The notes: generated by a model not told the origin, from the letters alone. A stretch of DNA of 64,000 bases from Kitasatospora sp. MAA4 (GCF_029893355.1 NZ_JARZAI010000011.1:1-64000); one strand, 5' to 3'. Counted from the stretch's first letter, positions 50,510 to 59,263 are shown. Numbers and translations are program-made.

Positions 50510-51001
50510 GTGAAGCTGCTCCGCCTCCGTCTGCTGGTGGCCATCGTCGTGGTTTCGACGGCGCTGGCCTGGGCCGGTGCCAAGCTCTGGAACTCGCTGG
50601 ACTCGCTGCCCGGCGTGCCGACCGCGGCGCCGGTGGTGCTGGCGGCCGTCGCGGTGGTGCTGCTGGCGACCGCGATCTCGCTGCGGTCCAGACTGAAGGC
50701 GGTCCGCGACCGGGTGCCCGGGGCCAAGGGCGTCGACCCGCTGGGCGCCGCCCGCGCGGTGGTGCTCGCCCAGGCCAGCGCGCTGGTCTCGGCGGTGGCG
50801 ACGGGCGTCTACGCGGGCCTGGGGATCTTCCTGGCCACGCTGTCGGACTTCAGCGCGCACCAGGGCCCGGCGATCACCGCCGGGCTCGCGGTGGTGGCGG
50901 GCGCCGGGGTGATCGCCGCGGCGCTGTGGCTGCAGCACGTCTGCAAGTTGCCCGAGGACGACGGCAGTGGCGGCAAGGGCGCGGCTCACAGCCCCCGGTG
51001 A
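50510..51001 (+). CDS. DUF3180 membrane protein
   Basis: The 163-aa protein has four membrane helices (about 5-25, 36-55, 85-108 and 117-137) and a polar C-terminal tail, the DUF3180 layout. It sits last in the folate run, where DUF3180 is regularly found in actinobacteria; function unknown. The GTG at 50510 follows GGAAGGA by about 11 bases. Confidence 0.83.
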   Translation: MKLLRLRLLVAIVVVSTALAWAGAKLWNSLDSLPGVPTAAPVVLAAVAVVLLATAISLRSRLKAVRDRVPGAKGVDPLGAARAVVLAQASALVSAVATGVYAGLGIFLATLSDFSAHQGPAITAGLAVVAGAGVIAAALWLQHVCKLPEDDGSGGKGAAHSPR

Positions 51002-51078
51002 CACTCGTTGCGCCTGGTGAGTGATCGACTCCGCTCGGTGGCGCAAGCCGCCTGTCAAGGCCCGGATTGCCCCCGAGG

Positions 51079-51108
51079 CTGACAGAGGCCTTATTCGCAC
51101 GCTAGTTT
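51079..51108 (+). promoter_or_regulatory. Sigma70-type promoter of a leaderless gene
   Basis: CTGACA (51079-51084), an 18-base spacer and TAGTTT (51103-51108) make a good promoter. The -10 ends seven bases before the ATG at 51116, predicting a leaderless mRNA. Confidence 0.6.
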
Positions 51109-51115
51109 CTTGTTC

Positions 51116-52279
51116 ATGCCACGCGGACGCCACCGTCATTCCTCCGTTCTGAGCCGGGCCCTGCCGCCGGCCGCCGCCGTCGTCCTCACAGTGGCCGCCC
51201 TGGCCGCGCTGGTCGCCAGCGGGGACACCGAGGTGGTCCGCTCGGTGGGCTTCGCCGCGGTTCTCGCCGTGCTGGGGCTCGCCCTGGTGCTCCGTCAGCG
51301 CGACCGGGCCGCCCAGGCCGCCGCCGAGGTCGCGGCGATCCGGCGGGTCCGGGACGAGGAGCGCTTCGAGGAGCAGCTGGCCGAGGCCGAGTACGCGGCC
51401 GAGGTCGCCGAGGAGCGGGCGACCCGGCTCGGCCGGCGGCTGACGGCGGAGAAGTCCCGGCTGGCGAAGGTCGAGACCGAGATGGCCCGGCTGCTGCGCG
51501 AGCGCGCGGTCATGGCGGCCGAGCAGGCGCTCAAGGAGGCCGAGGCGACCCAGCGGGCCATCGAGGCGGCCCGGCCCAAGCACCCCGTCACGGCGGTCGC
51601 GTACCTGCGGGCGGGCTCCGCGCTGCGGCACCTGGAGCGGCGTGCGCAGGCGGCCCGGACGCAGTGGGAGGCCGAGCAGCGGGCCGAGCGCCGCCGGGCC
51701 CTGATGGAGCGTGAGCAGGCCCCGGCTCTCGGCACGGTGGACGACCAGGGCGGCGCGACCCACGAGCAGGCCTCGGCGGCGCCGCGGATCGGCCGGCTGG
51801 AGCCGGCCCACCAGACGGCCCGCCAGGTGGCCCAGCAGCCGGTGCGGCAGGCGGTGGCGGCCTCCCCGGTGCGTCCGGTGCTGACGGCTCCGGGGGAGCG
51901 GCAGGCCGGTGCGCCGGCCACCGCGATCGTCCCGGTGGAGCGGCAGCGTCCGCGTCCGCAGCCGGCCGGCCAGGGGCGTCCGGCGAACTTCAGCTTCTTC
52001 GGCCGTAGCTCGGCCGCGGGTGCGGCGGCCCTGCGCGCGGCCGCACCGGCGCCGTCGGTCGGCAGCGTCAACGAGCTGGCGGACCAGCAGCCGGCCGAGC
52101 AGCAGCAGTCGGCCGAGCGGGTGGTGCCGGTGACGGCGGCTCAGGATCTCGCCGACGTCCTCGGTGACGAGGTGGCCGGTGCCGCCGCGGGCGGCGTCCC
52201 GCGTCCGGCCGTGGTCGACCTGACGCCCGAGGACGAGACCGAGCTGCTCGACCTGCCGGAGCTGCGCGCCGCGCACTGA
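51116..52279 (+). CDS. Membrane-anchored coiled-coil protein of unknown function
   Basis: The 387-aa protein has two close hydrophobic helices near the N terminus (about 17-35 and 43-60), then a long Ala/Glu/Arg coiled coil (about 62-150: AAEVAAIRRVRDEERFEEQLAEAE onwards) and a Pro/Gln-rich, probably disordered C-terminal half. I do not recognise the family. The layout suggests a membrane-tethered scaffold facing the cytosol. It has its own promoter and an exceptionally strong terminator. Confidence 0.75.
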   Translation: MPRGRHRHSSVLSRALPPAAAVVLTVAALAALVASGDTEVVRSVGFAAVLAVLGLALVLRQRDRAAQAAAEVAAIRRVRDEERFEEQLAEAEYAAEVAEERATRLGRRLTAEKSRLAKVETEMARLLRERAVMAAEQALKEAEATQRAIEAARPKHPVTAVAYLRAGSALRHLERRAQAARTQWEAEQRAERRRALMEREQAPALGTVDDQGGATHEQASAAPRIGRLEPAHQTARQVAQQPVRQAVAASPVRPVLTAPGERQAGAPATAIVPVERQRPRPQPAGQGRPANFSFFGRSSAAGAAALRAAAPAPSVGSVNELADQQPAEQQQSAERVVPVTAAQDLADVLGDEVAGAAAGGVPRPAVVDLTPEDETELLDLPELRAAH

Positions 52280-52283
52280 GCCG

Positions 52284-52333
52284 GAACGCAGAGGTCCCCC
52301 CGGCGCGGGCGCGCCGGGGGGACCTCTGCGTTC
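52284..52333. terminator. Bidirectional terminator between the coiled-coil gene and terD
   Basis: A perfect 23-bp inverted repeat (52284-52306 with 52311-52333) closes on the loop GGGC. It begins five bases after one stop codon and ends one base before the stop of the convergent terD gene. It is the longest stem in the window. Confidence 0.9.
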
Positions 52334-52334
52334 G

Positions 52335-52910
52335 TCAGAACGCCACGCCGAAGTCCTGGGCGATCCCGGCCAGGCCGGAGGCGTAGCCCTGGCCGATGGC
52401 GCGGAACTTCCACTCGGCGCCGTTGCGGTAGAGCTCGCCGAAGACCATGGCGGTCTCGCCCGCAGCGTCCTCGGAGAGGTCGTAGCGGGCGAGCTCCGAG
52501 CCGCCGGACTGGTTGAGCACCCGGATGTAGGCGTTGCGGACCTGGCCGAAGCTCTGCGAGCGGGCCGTCGCGTCGTAGATCGACACGGGGAAGGTGATCC
52601 GGTCGGCCTCGGCGGGCAGGCCGGCCAGGTCGACCTTGATCGCCTCGTCGTCGCCCGCGCCGTCACCGGAGCGGTTGTCGCCGGTGTGCACGACGGTGCC
52701 GTCCGGGGTGCGGAGGTTGTTGAAGAAGACGAAGTGCCCGGCGGACAGCACCTTGCCGGAGGCGTCCAGCACGATCGCGCTGGCGTCGAGGTCGAACTCC
52801 GTCCCGGTGGTGGTCCTGGCGTCCCAGCCGAGGCCGACGGTGACCGCGGTCAGCCCCGGGGCCTCCTTGGTCAGCGAGACGTTGCCACCCTTGGAGAGGC
52901 TCACTGGCAT
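52335..52910 (-). CDS. terD: TerD-family calcium-binding stress protein
   Basis: The 191-aa protein starts PVSLSKGGNVSLTKEAPGLTAVTVGLGWDAR and carries the Asp-rich calcium-binding segments FDLDASAIVLD and DNRSGDGAGDDEAIKVDLAGLP of TerD. Family members bind Ca2+ and are linked to tellurite resistance and, in Streptomyces, to differentiation. The ATG at 52910 follows CTCCAAGG-type sequence; no other ter genes adjoin it. Confidence 0.92.
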   Translation of the reverse strand: MPVSLSKGGNVSLTKEAPGLTAVTVGLGWDARTTTGTEFDLDASAIVLDASGKVLSAGHFVFFNNLRTPDGTVVHTGDNRSGDGAGDDEAIKVDLAGLPAEADRITFPVSIYDATARSQSFGQVRNAYIRVLNQSGGSELARYDLSEDAAGETAMVFGELYRNGAEWKFRAIGQGYASGLAGIAQDFGVAF

Positions 52911-53031
52911 GGTGTGTGGTGTCCCTTCGTCGCGTGCTCGTGCCCGGAAGAACGAGAGCGCGGGACCCGGCGGTTCCGGATCCGGTCAACCAATTGCCAA
53001 GAGATTCCCAAGGAACGGTACAAATGCCAGG

Positions 53032-53517
53032 TCAGACCCGGGGGAAGCGGCCCTGGACGGTCCAGATGCTGGGGTTGTCGGCGAGCTCCGGGTGCAGGTC
53101 GGCCAGGTCCGCCAGGACGTCCTGCAGGAAGTCCCGGGCCTCGCGGCGCAGATCCTCGTGGCGGACCACGGCCGGCGGCTGGTCCAGCCAGGTCGCCGAG
53201 ATCTCCACCAGGCCGAACCGGCGGGCGAACCGCAGCAGCTCGGTGGACTGGGTGAAGTCGAGGTCCGCGGTCTGCACGGCGGCGGACCGGCTGCCGCGCG
53301 GGTCCTGGTCGAGCTGCTCGACGATGTCGCAGAGCGCCCAGGCGAAGTCCAGTACCGGCACCCATCCCCAGGCTGTGGAAAAGTCCAGGCCGTCGGCGTC
53401 GAGGAAGACGTCGCCGCAGAACAGGTCGTACCGCAGCGAGCGGACGGCCGCCGAGCGGTAGTCGGTCTGCGGGGGGTCCGGGAAGCGGGGGGAGAGGGAG
53501 TAGCCGAGCTCGATCAC
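53032..53517 (-). CDS. Conserved-type hypothetical protein
   Basis: The 161-aa protein is Asp- and aromatic-rich (ELGYSLSPRFPDPPQTDYRSA; DLFCGDVFLDADGLDFSTAWGWVPVLDFAWALCDIVEQL) with an all-soluble, mixed fold. I do not recognise it. The GTG at 53517 has GGAGA about nine bases upstream. The 120-base gap to terD contains no clear promoter. Confidence 0.65.
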   Translation of the reverse strand: MIELGYSLSPRFPDPPQTDYRSAAVRSLRYDLFCGDVFLDADGLDFSTAWGWVPVLDFAWALCDIVEQLDQDPRGSRSAAVQTADLDFTQSTELLRFARRFGLVEISATWLDQPPAVVRHEDLRREARDFLQDVLADLADLHPELADNPSIWTVQGRFPRV

Positions 53518-53592
53518 GGGGCCATTCTCCGGCACGGCGCGGGCGGTGATAACCGGGTGACGGCGCGGTTGCCCGGCAGGGATGATGGACCC

Positions 53593-54024
53593 ATGCCTGA
53601 GCCCATCCGCGTCCGGGGATCGGTGGTCGTCCCCGACGCCGAGCTCGTCTGGCGCTTCTCGCGTTCTTCCGGCCCCGGTGGCCAGCACGTCAACACCTCC
53701 GACACCCAGGTCGAGCTGCGCTACGACCTGGCCGCCTCGGACGCACTCCCCGAGGTGTGGAAGCTGCGCGCCCTGGAGCGGCTGGCCGGCCGGCTGGTGG
53801 ACGGCCGGGTCCTGGTCGTCCGGGCGTCCGAGCACCGCTCGCAGTGGCGCAACCGCGAGGTGGCCGCCGCCCGGCTGGCCGCGCTGCTCGGCGAGGCGAC
53901 GGCGCCGCCGCCCAAGGCCCGCCGGGCGACCAAGCCCAGCCGCGGGATGGTCGAGCGGCGGCTCACCAACAAGAAGCGCCGCTCCGAGGTGAAGCGCGGC
54001 CGGGGCCGACCGGGCGCGGAGTAG
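53593..54024 (+). CDS. arfB: Alternative ribosome-rescue factor / peptidyl-tRNA hydrolase ArfB
   Basis: The 143-aa protein has the release-factor-like GGQ motif in RSSGPGGQHVNTSDTQVELRYDL and a basic C-terminal tail (KPSRGMVERRLTNKKRRSEVKRG) that enters the empty mRNA channel of a stalled ribosome. Length matches ArfB (~140 aa). It hydrolyses peptidyl-tRNA on non-stop ribosomes. It is divergent from the hypothetical gene, 75 bases away. Confidence 0.93.
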   Translation: MPEPIRVRGSVVVPDAELVWRFSRSSGPGGQHVNTSDTQVELRYDLAASDALPEVWKLRALERLAGRLVDGRVLVVRASEHRSQWRNREVAAARLAALLGEATAPPPKARRATKPSRGMVERRLTNKKRRSEVKRGRGRPGAE

Positions 54025-54056
54025 CCGGCGTACGGGCCCGGACCGGTCAGGCAAGG

Positions 54057-54587
54057 TCAGGCGAGGTGCCGGTAGCCGCCGCGGAAGTAGAGCAGCGGCG
54101 GCCCGTCCGGTGACGGCACCCGGGCCTCCAGCACCCGCCCGATCAGCAGCGTGTGGTCCCCGGCGGCTATCCGCTGCTCGGTGCGGCACTCGACGGTGGC
54201 CAGCGCGCCCTCCACCAGCGGTGCGCCGGTGGCCGGGCCGCGGTGGTGCGGGGTGTCGGCGAAGAGCAGCCGGTCGCTGAGCCGCCCCTTCATGGCGAAC
54301 CGCGAGGCCACCGTGCGGTGCCGCTCGCCGAGCAGCGAGACCGCCCACAGGTCGACCCGCGAGAGCAGCTCGTCCATTCGGGAGTCCTCGCGCACCGAGA
54401 CCAGCACCAGCGGCGGCTCCAGCGAGACGGACAGGAACGACGTCGCGGTCATTCCGGCGTCCTCGGCCGGCCCGGCCTCGCCCTGGTCGTGCACGGTCAG
54501 CAGCGCCACCCCGGCGGCCAGCTGGGAGAGGGCGGCCCGGAACTCGTCCGGCGTGGCGAGGGAGGCAGCTGCGGGCTGCGGCGACAT
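54057..54587 (-). CDS. Flavin reductase-like FMN-binding protein
   Basis: The 176-aa protein has the flavin-reductase split-barrel pattern: FRAALSQLAAGVALLTVHDQ, GMTATSFLSVSLEPPLVLVSVREDSRM, and DHTLLIGRVLEARV. Relatives use NAD(P)H to supply reduced FMN or FAD to two-component monooxygenases. No partner monooxygenase lies nearby. I took the ATG at 54587; a GTG two codons upstream is equally possible and no clear ribosome site is present. Confidence 0.87.
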   Translation of the reverse strand: MSPQPAAASLATPDEFRAALSQLAAGVALLTVHDQGEAGPAEDAGMTATSFLSVSLEPPLVLVSVREDSRMDELLSRVDLWAVSLLGERHRTVASRFAMKGRLSDRLLFADTPHHRGPATGAPLVEGALATVECRTEQRIAAGDHTLLIGRVLEARVPSPDGPPLLYFRGGYRHLA

Positions 54588-54662
54588 GGACACGTACTGC
54601 ACGGTAGTCGGCGCGCGGGGGCCGCGGCATCGGGCGGTGGACCTAGTCGGTCCTAGGACCAT

Positions 54663-54993
54663 TTCCGGAGAGTGGGCCGATCGGCGGTCGCCGGATTCAC
54701 CCTGGGCGGGGCCGACCTCACCCGCAGGGGTGACGTGGCAGGGCCCGGCGGCGGGCAGGCGGCTTCAGTTCCGGCCGTCCACGACCGACGTCGAAGGTGG
54801 CCATCGCGGAATCGTGTCCGGGCATGACCGAGATGAACCGGGTTTGCCTGTCTATGGGTTGTGTGATTTGAGTCACAAGTGACGACCTATTGCTGACCGA
54901 GCGTGCCGAATGCTGTGCTCGCTGTGATTCAGTTCTTCTGGCAATCGGACGATAACCATCAAGACCTATCCGAAGAAGCCGGGGAGCCCCCGC
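54663..54993. other. Control region upstream of the diguanylate cyclase
   Basis: These 331 bases between the flavin reductase and cyclase genes are divergent. They contain a perfect CRP-type dyad (54862-54877) immediately followed by another GTGAC (54879-54883). I could not assign -10/-35 hexamers with confidence; AT-richer sequence lies at 54840-54960. Confidence 0.5.
54862..54877. promoter_or_regulatory. CRP/BldD-like operator dyad
   Basis: TGTGATTTGAGTCACA equals the CRP consensus TGTGA-N6-TCACA and also fits GTG-N6-GNCAC reported for Streptomyces Crp. GTGA...TCAC half-sites also resemble BldD sites, and S. coelicolor cdgB is a known BldD target. It lies 117 bases before the cyclase ATG. 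Confidence 0.6.
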
Positions 54994-56919
54994 ATGGAAG
55001 CCGAGTCGGAGCCGTACGTCCGTCTCGCGACCCTCCGCACCTTGCACCGGGTCGTGGCGGACCTCAACGCTGCCCGCAGCCTGGCGGGCACCCTCCAGGC
55101 GGTGGTCGAGGGCTCGGTGCACGGGCTCGGCTTCGGCGCGGCCGCGGTGAGCCTGGTGCGGCCGGACGGCGACCTGATGGTGGCCGCCGTCTGGGAGTAC
55201 GAGGAGCGCGAGTTCGGCGGACCCTCGGTGCTGCTGGGCCAGGTGGGCTCGCGCGAGTCCTGGGACCGGCTGCTGGCGGTCAGCGACCACTGGGGGACCC
55301 TGCGGTTCCTGCCGCACGACCGCGGCTGGGCGGTCGGCGCCGACATCCCGCGCTGGACCGGAGACGGCCCGCTGCCGGTCTACGCCAACGACTGGCACCC
55401 CGAGGACGGCCTGCTCGCGCCGATGTACAGCGCCGGCGGCGACCTGCTCGGCGTCCTCTCGGTGGACCGCCCGCGCAGCGGCAAGCGGCCCGGCGCGTGG
55501 ACCAGGGAAGCCCTGGAGATGTTCTCGCTGCAGGCCTCGATCGCGATCGGCAACGCCCGCCTGCGGGCCGAGATGCAGCGTGCGCTGGCCCGCCTGGAGA
55601 AGGAGCAGCAGGCGCTGCTGGCCAGTGAGGAGAGCTTCCGCCAGGCGTTCGAGTACGCGCCCAGCGGGATGGCCATCACCGAGCTGCACGGCGCCGCCCG
55701 GGGGCAGCTGACCCGGGTCAACGACGCGCTCTGCCGCCTGCTCGGCCGCCCGCGCGCCGCGCTGCGCCAGCAGAGCTTCCTCGACCTGGTGCACCCCGAC
55801 GACCGCGGCCTGCTGGAGCGCACCAGCGCCGAGAGCGGCCGGGCCGAGCTGCGGCTCTCCCGCCGGGACGGCGGCTACCAGTGGGTCTGCCTGCGCAACT
55901 CGGTGGTCGCCGACGCCGCCGAGGGGCCGAGCTTCCTGCTCACCCACGTCGAGGACATCGAGGACCGCAAGCGCCACGAGTTCCAGCTCGCCCACCGGGC
56001 CAGCCACGACGCGCTCACCGGCCTGCCGAACAGCGCCGAGCTGCGCAGCCGGCTGGCCCGCCGGCTCTGTCCGCTGCCGCAGGGCCCCGGCGGCGCCGCC
56101 GCGCACGGCGCGGCCACCTGCGCGCTGGAGGGCGCGGCCGCCTCGCACAGCCCGTCCGGCTCGTACGGGCCGCACAGCCCGCGCAGCGGCCAGGAGGCGC
56201 TGGAGGGCGCGCCGGGTGGCGCGGGGGCGCCTGGCGGTGCGTCAGGGGCACTGGAGGGGCTGTCGGGGCCCGGCGCCGGCCGCACGATGCTGATGCACGG
56301 CTACGGCGAGCACGAGCGCTACTCAGGATCCGGCTACGGCGGGCGGGACGTCATCCCCGAGCGGCCGCCCGGCTACGGCGAGCCGCCCCCCGACCACGTG
56401 CACGCGGTGGTCCCGGCCGACCCGGGCACCGCCGCGGAGCCGTGGAGCGCCCCGTTCCGCGCCGGCTCCGGTGCGGGCGCGGCGCCCGCGGCCCAGAAGG
56501 GTCTCGCGGTGGTCTTCTGCGACCTCGACGGCTTCAAGTCCGTCAACGACCGGTTCGGCCACAACGCCGGGGACGCGGTGCTGGTGGAGGTGGCCCGCCG
56601 GCTGCAGCAGGTGGTCCGTGAGGGTGACACGGTGGCGCGGCTCGGCGGTGACGAGTTCGTCGTGCTCGCCGACGGCATCGGCTCGGAGGAGGCCACCGAG
56701 CTGGCCGTCCGGCTGCGCAACGCGATCATCCCGCCGATGCGGATAGCCGGACGCGTGATGCGGGTCGGAGTCAGCCTGGGGATCGGCTGGGCGGGCTGCG
56801 GGATGAGCATCGAGGAGGTGCTGCACGCCGCCGACAAGCGGATGTACGACGAGAAGCGGGCCCGCGGCGGCGCCGTCCGCGGTGCCCGCGGCGAGCGCTC
56901 GCACCGCCGCGCGGGCTGA
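54994..56919 (+). CDS. cdgB: Diguanylate cyclase GAF-PAS-GGDEF, CdgB-like, with insert in the GGDEF domain
   Basis: The 641-aa protein has a GAF domain (~15-190), a PAS/PAC domain (~210-330) and a GGDEF domain (~338-620). The active site is intact (GGDEF 551-555) and the inhibitory I-site RxxD is R542/D545. It should make c-di-GMP from two GTP. Between the start of the GGDEF fold (DALTGLPN, ~339-346) and the metal-binding FCDLDGFK (D510) lies an extra, low-complexity Gly/Ala/Pro/Tyr-rich segment of about 130 residues. Domain order and the nearby nagA suggest orthology to S. coelicolor CdgB. GGGGAG precedes the ATG. Confidence 0.9.
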   Translation: MEAESEPYVRLATLRTLHRVVADLNAARSLAGTLQAVVEGSVHGLGFGAAAVSLVRPDGDLMVAAVWEYEEREFGGPSVLLGQVGSRESWDRLLAVSDHWGTLRFLPHDRGWAVGADIPRWTGDGPLPVYANDWHPEDGLLAPMYSAGGDLLGVLSVDRPRSGKRPGAWTREALEMFSLQASIAIGNARLRAEMQRALARLEKEQQALLASEESFRQAFEYAPSGMAITELHGAARGQLTRVNDALCRLLGRPRAALRQQSFLDLVHPDDRGLLERTSAESGRAELRLSRRDGGYQWVCLRNSVVADAAEGPSFLLTHVEDIEDRKRHEFQLAHRASHDALTGLPNSAELRSRLARRLCPLPQGPGGAAAHGAATCALEGAAASHSPSGSYGPHSPRSGQEALEGAPGGAGAPGGASGALEGLSGPGAGRTMLMHGYGEHERYSGSGYGGRDVIPERPPGYGEPPPDHVHAVVPADPGTAAEPWSAPFRAGSGAGAAPAAQKGLAVVFCDLDGFKSVNDRFGHNAGDAVLVEVARRLQQVVREGDTVARLGGDEFVVLADGIGSEEATELAVRLRNAIIPPMRIAGRVMRVGVSLGIGWAGCGMSIEEVLHAADKRMYDEKRARGGAVRGARGERSHRRAG

Positions 56920-56923
56920 TCCG

Positions 56924-56941
56924 GGCGCCCGCACGGGCGCC
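56924..56941 (+). terminator. Candidate terminator after the cyclase gene
   Basis: GGCGCCC (56924-56930) pairs with GGGCGCC (56935-56941) on a GCAC loop, five bases after the stop. It is short, but a T-rich stretch (ACTTTTTTCCC) follows at about 56955. Confidence 0.55.
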
Positions 56942-57052
56942 GGTGAGCCGACTCTTACTTTTTTCCCTGCCATGTGCTGCGGGTAGTGTGCCGTGCGTAC
57001 GGCCAGACAGGGCGTCGGGGCAGGACACGGCATTGGGGAGTTGAGCACCGCG

Positions 57053-58057
57053 ATGACGGACGGCAGCAGCGGAGCGCCCGAGAACGGTGCGGGCGGGCCC
57101 GCGCAGGACGACGACGTGTTCGCGTACCTCTACCGACCCGCCGAGGGCGAGGAGGGGGCGGAACGCGCGCCGGTGGCGCCGCGCAACGCCTACCAGCGTC
57201 CGATGGAGGTCGGCCGGGCGCAGTACGGCCAGCAGCAGCCCTACCGCCAGTACCCCCAGCAGCAGCCGCCCCAGCAGCACCAGCAGGGCCAGCGGCCGCA
57301 GGGCCCCGGCGCCGAGTCGACCACCCAGCTGCCGCAGCAGTCCCGCTACGCCGAGCGCTCCCGTCCGGCGCCCGGTGAGGACACCCCGCGCGGGCGCGGC
57401 AAGGGCCCGGTGATCGGCGTGGTGGCGGTGGTCGCGGCCATCGCGATCGGCTCCGGCATCGCGCTCTCGGGCAACGACGCCAAGGACACCAGCGCGGGCG
57501 GCCACCCGGTGTCGAGCACCGGCTCGACCCACGCCGGCTCCTCCGGTTCGCCCGGCTCCACCTCGCCGTCGGCCTCCCCGTCCCCGTCGGCCGGCCAGAC
57601 CGGCAGCGCCGGCAGCGTGCTGGACGCCTCCAAGGCGCAGGCGCAGAACGCCCCGTCGGCGAACACGATCAAGGGTGCGGTCTCCTCGGACGGCAGCTAC
57701 CTGACGCTCCAGACGGGCTCCTCGGTGACCTGGACGGTCACCGTGCCCACAGCCGGTAAGTACAAGTTCTGGATCCACTTCAACAACAGCGGCGACCTGG
57801 TGCAGGCCGCGGTCGCCGTCAACGGCACCGACCGCAGCGGCGGGGTGCCGTTCAAGAACTACGGCGCCAAGGGCGCTGACCCGACGCAGTCCTGGTACTC
57901 CACGAACATATGGCCGGACCTCCAGGCGGGGACCAACACCCTCACGGTGTCGGCCCCGTCCGGAGGGTCCGTCCTGATCGACCAGGTGGCGGTCACCACG
58001 TTCGACGTGAACAGCTACCCGACCGGCGGCGCCGCCCCCGCGCCGGCGTCGAGCTGA
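57053..58057 (+). CDS. Membrane-anchored protein with C-terminal CBM-like domain
   Basis: The 334-aa protein has a disordered cytosolic head with a Gln/Pro-rich stretch (about 55-105), one membrane helix (about 122-140), a Ser/Gly/Pro linker and an external beta-rich domain (~195-320: YLTLQTGSSVTWTVTVPTAGKYKFWIHF; AAVAVNGTDRSGGVPFKNYG; SVLIDQVAVTTFDV). That domain looks like a CBM35/CBM6-type carbohydrate-binding module. It probably binds a cell-surface glycan. The neighbours are the cyclase and nagA. GGGGAG lies 12 bases before the ATG. Confidence 0.75.
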   Translation: MTDGSSGAPENGAGGPAQDDDVFAYLYRPAEGEEGAERAPVAPRNAYQRPMEVGRAQYGQQQPYRQYPQQQPPQQHQQGQRPQGPGAESTTQLPQQSRYAERSRPAPGEDTPRGRGKGPVIGVVAVVAAIAIGSGIALSGNDAKDTSAGGHPVSSTGSTHAGSSGSPGSTSPSASPSPSAGQTGSAGSVLDASKAQAQNAPSANTIKGAVSSDGSYLTLQTGSSVTWTVTVPTAGKYKFWIHFNNSGDLVQAAVAVNGTDRSGGVPFKNYGAKGADPTQSWYSTNIWPDLQAGTNTLTVSAPSGGSVLIDQVAVTTFDVNSYPTGGAAPAPASS

Positions 58058-58090
58058 ACCGGGCTCCTGCGCCTGCGGCCTGACCAATCG

Positions 58091-59263
58091 TCAGGTTGCG
58101 GCCGCAGGGGCGAAGCGGTCGCCGCCGACGATCCACTCGCCGCGGCGGACCACCGCGAGCAGGTCGTACGAGGCGGAGTCCAGCACCACCAGGTCGGCGT
58201 TCTTGCCGGCCTCCAGGGTGCCGATCGAGTCGGACAGGCCGAGCAGCCTGGCCGGCGTGGTGGAGATCGACTGGACGACCTGCGGCAGGCTGAGCCGGTT
58301 GATCGTCACGGAGCGCTTGAACGCCACGTCCAGGGTGAGGGTGGAACCCGCGATCGAGCCGCCCTCGACCAGCCGGGCCACCCCGTCGGTGACCTGCACC
58401 TGGAGCGGGCCGAGCGGGTAGCGGCCGTCGCCCATGCCGGCGGCGCCCATCGCGTCGGTGATCAGCGCGACCCGCTCGGCGCCGGCCGTGCCGTACGCCA
58501 GGTCGAGCACCGACGGGTGCAGGTGGGTGCCGTCGTTGATCAGCTCGACGGTGACCCGCTCGTCCTCCAGCAGGGCGACGATCGGGCCCGGCGCGCGGTG
58601 CTGGACGCCCGGCATCGCGTTGAACAGGTGGGTGGCGACGGTGGCGCCGGCCTCGATCGCCTCCAGCGTCTTGGCGTAGTCGGAGTCGGTGTGGCCGACG
58701 GCCGCGATCACGCCCAGCTCGGCCAGCATCCGGACCGACTCCAGGCCGCCGGGCAGCTCCGGGGCGAGGGTGACCATCCTGGCGTGGCCGCGGGCGGCGT
58801 CCACCAGCTTGCGCACCAGCGCCGGGTCCGGGTCGCGCAGCAGGTCGGGGCGGTGCGCGCCGCAGCGGTGCTGCGAGATGAACGGGCCCTCGAAGTGGAT
58901 GCCCGCCAGCACGCCGTCCTCGACCAGTTCGGACAGTACGGCCGCCTGCCGGCAGAGTTCGTCGATCTCGCCGGTGACGGTGGAGGCCATCGTGGTGGTG
59001 GTGCCGTGCTCCAGGTGGGCGCGGGCCGCGGTCAGCGCCTCCTCGGCGATGCCCTCGGTGAACGCGCCGCCGCCGCCGCCGTGCACGTGGAGGTCGACGA
59101 AGCCCGGCACCACCGTGCAGCCGGTCAGGTCGAGGTCGCCGGCCTGCGCGGTGCCGCCGACGGACTCGATCGTGCTCCCCGCCAGGGTGAGGCGACCGTC
59201 CTCGACCACGCCGGTGGGCAGCACCAGCCGCGCGCCGGCCAGCACTGTACGCACAGCAGTCAC
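58091..59263 (-). CDS. nagA: N-acetylglucosamine-6-phosphate deacetylase
   Basis: The 390-aa amidohydrolase has the metal and substrate motifs VPGFVDLHVHGGGGG, GIHFEGPFIS, AAVGHTDSDY, THLFNAMPG, LINDGTHLHP and ALITDAMGAAGMGDG. It deacetylates GlcNAc-6-P to GlcN-6-P and acetate. The GTG start overlaps the nagK TGA by four bases, so the two are translationally coupled. A dre-like DasR site precedes nagK. Confidence 0.95.
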   Translation of the reverse strand: MTAVRTVLAGARLVLPTGVVEDGRLTLAGSTIESVGGTAQAGDLDLTGCTVVPGFVDLHVHGGGGGAFTEGIAEEALTAARAHLEHGTTTTMASTVTGEIDELCRQAAVLSELVEDGVLAGIHFEGPFISQHRCGAHRPDLLRDPDPALVRKLVDAARGHARMVTLAPELPGGLESVRMLAELGVIAAVGHTDSDYAKTLEAIEAGATVATHLFNAMPGVQHRAPGPIVALLEDERVTVELINDGTHLHPSVLDLAYGTAGAERVALITDAMGAAGMGDGRYPLGPLQVQVTDGVARLVEGGSIAGSTLTLDVAFKRSVTINRLSLPQVVQSISTTPARLLGLSDSIGTLEAGKNADLVVLDSASYDLLAVVRRGEWIVGGDRFAPAAAT

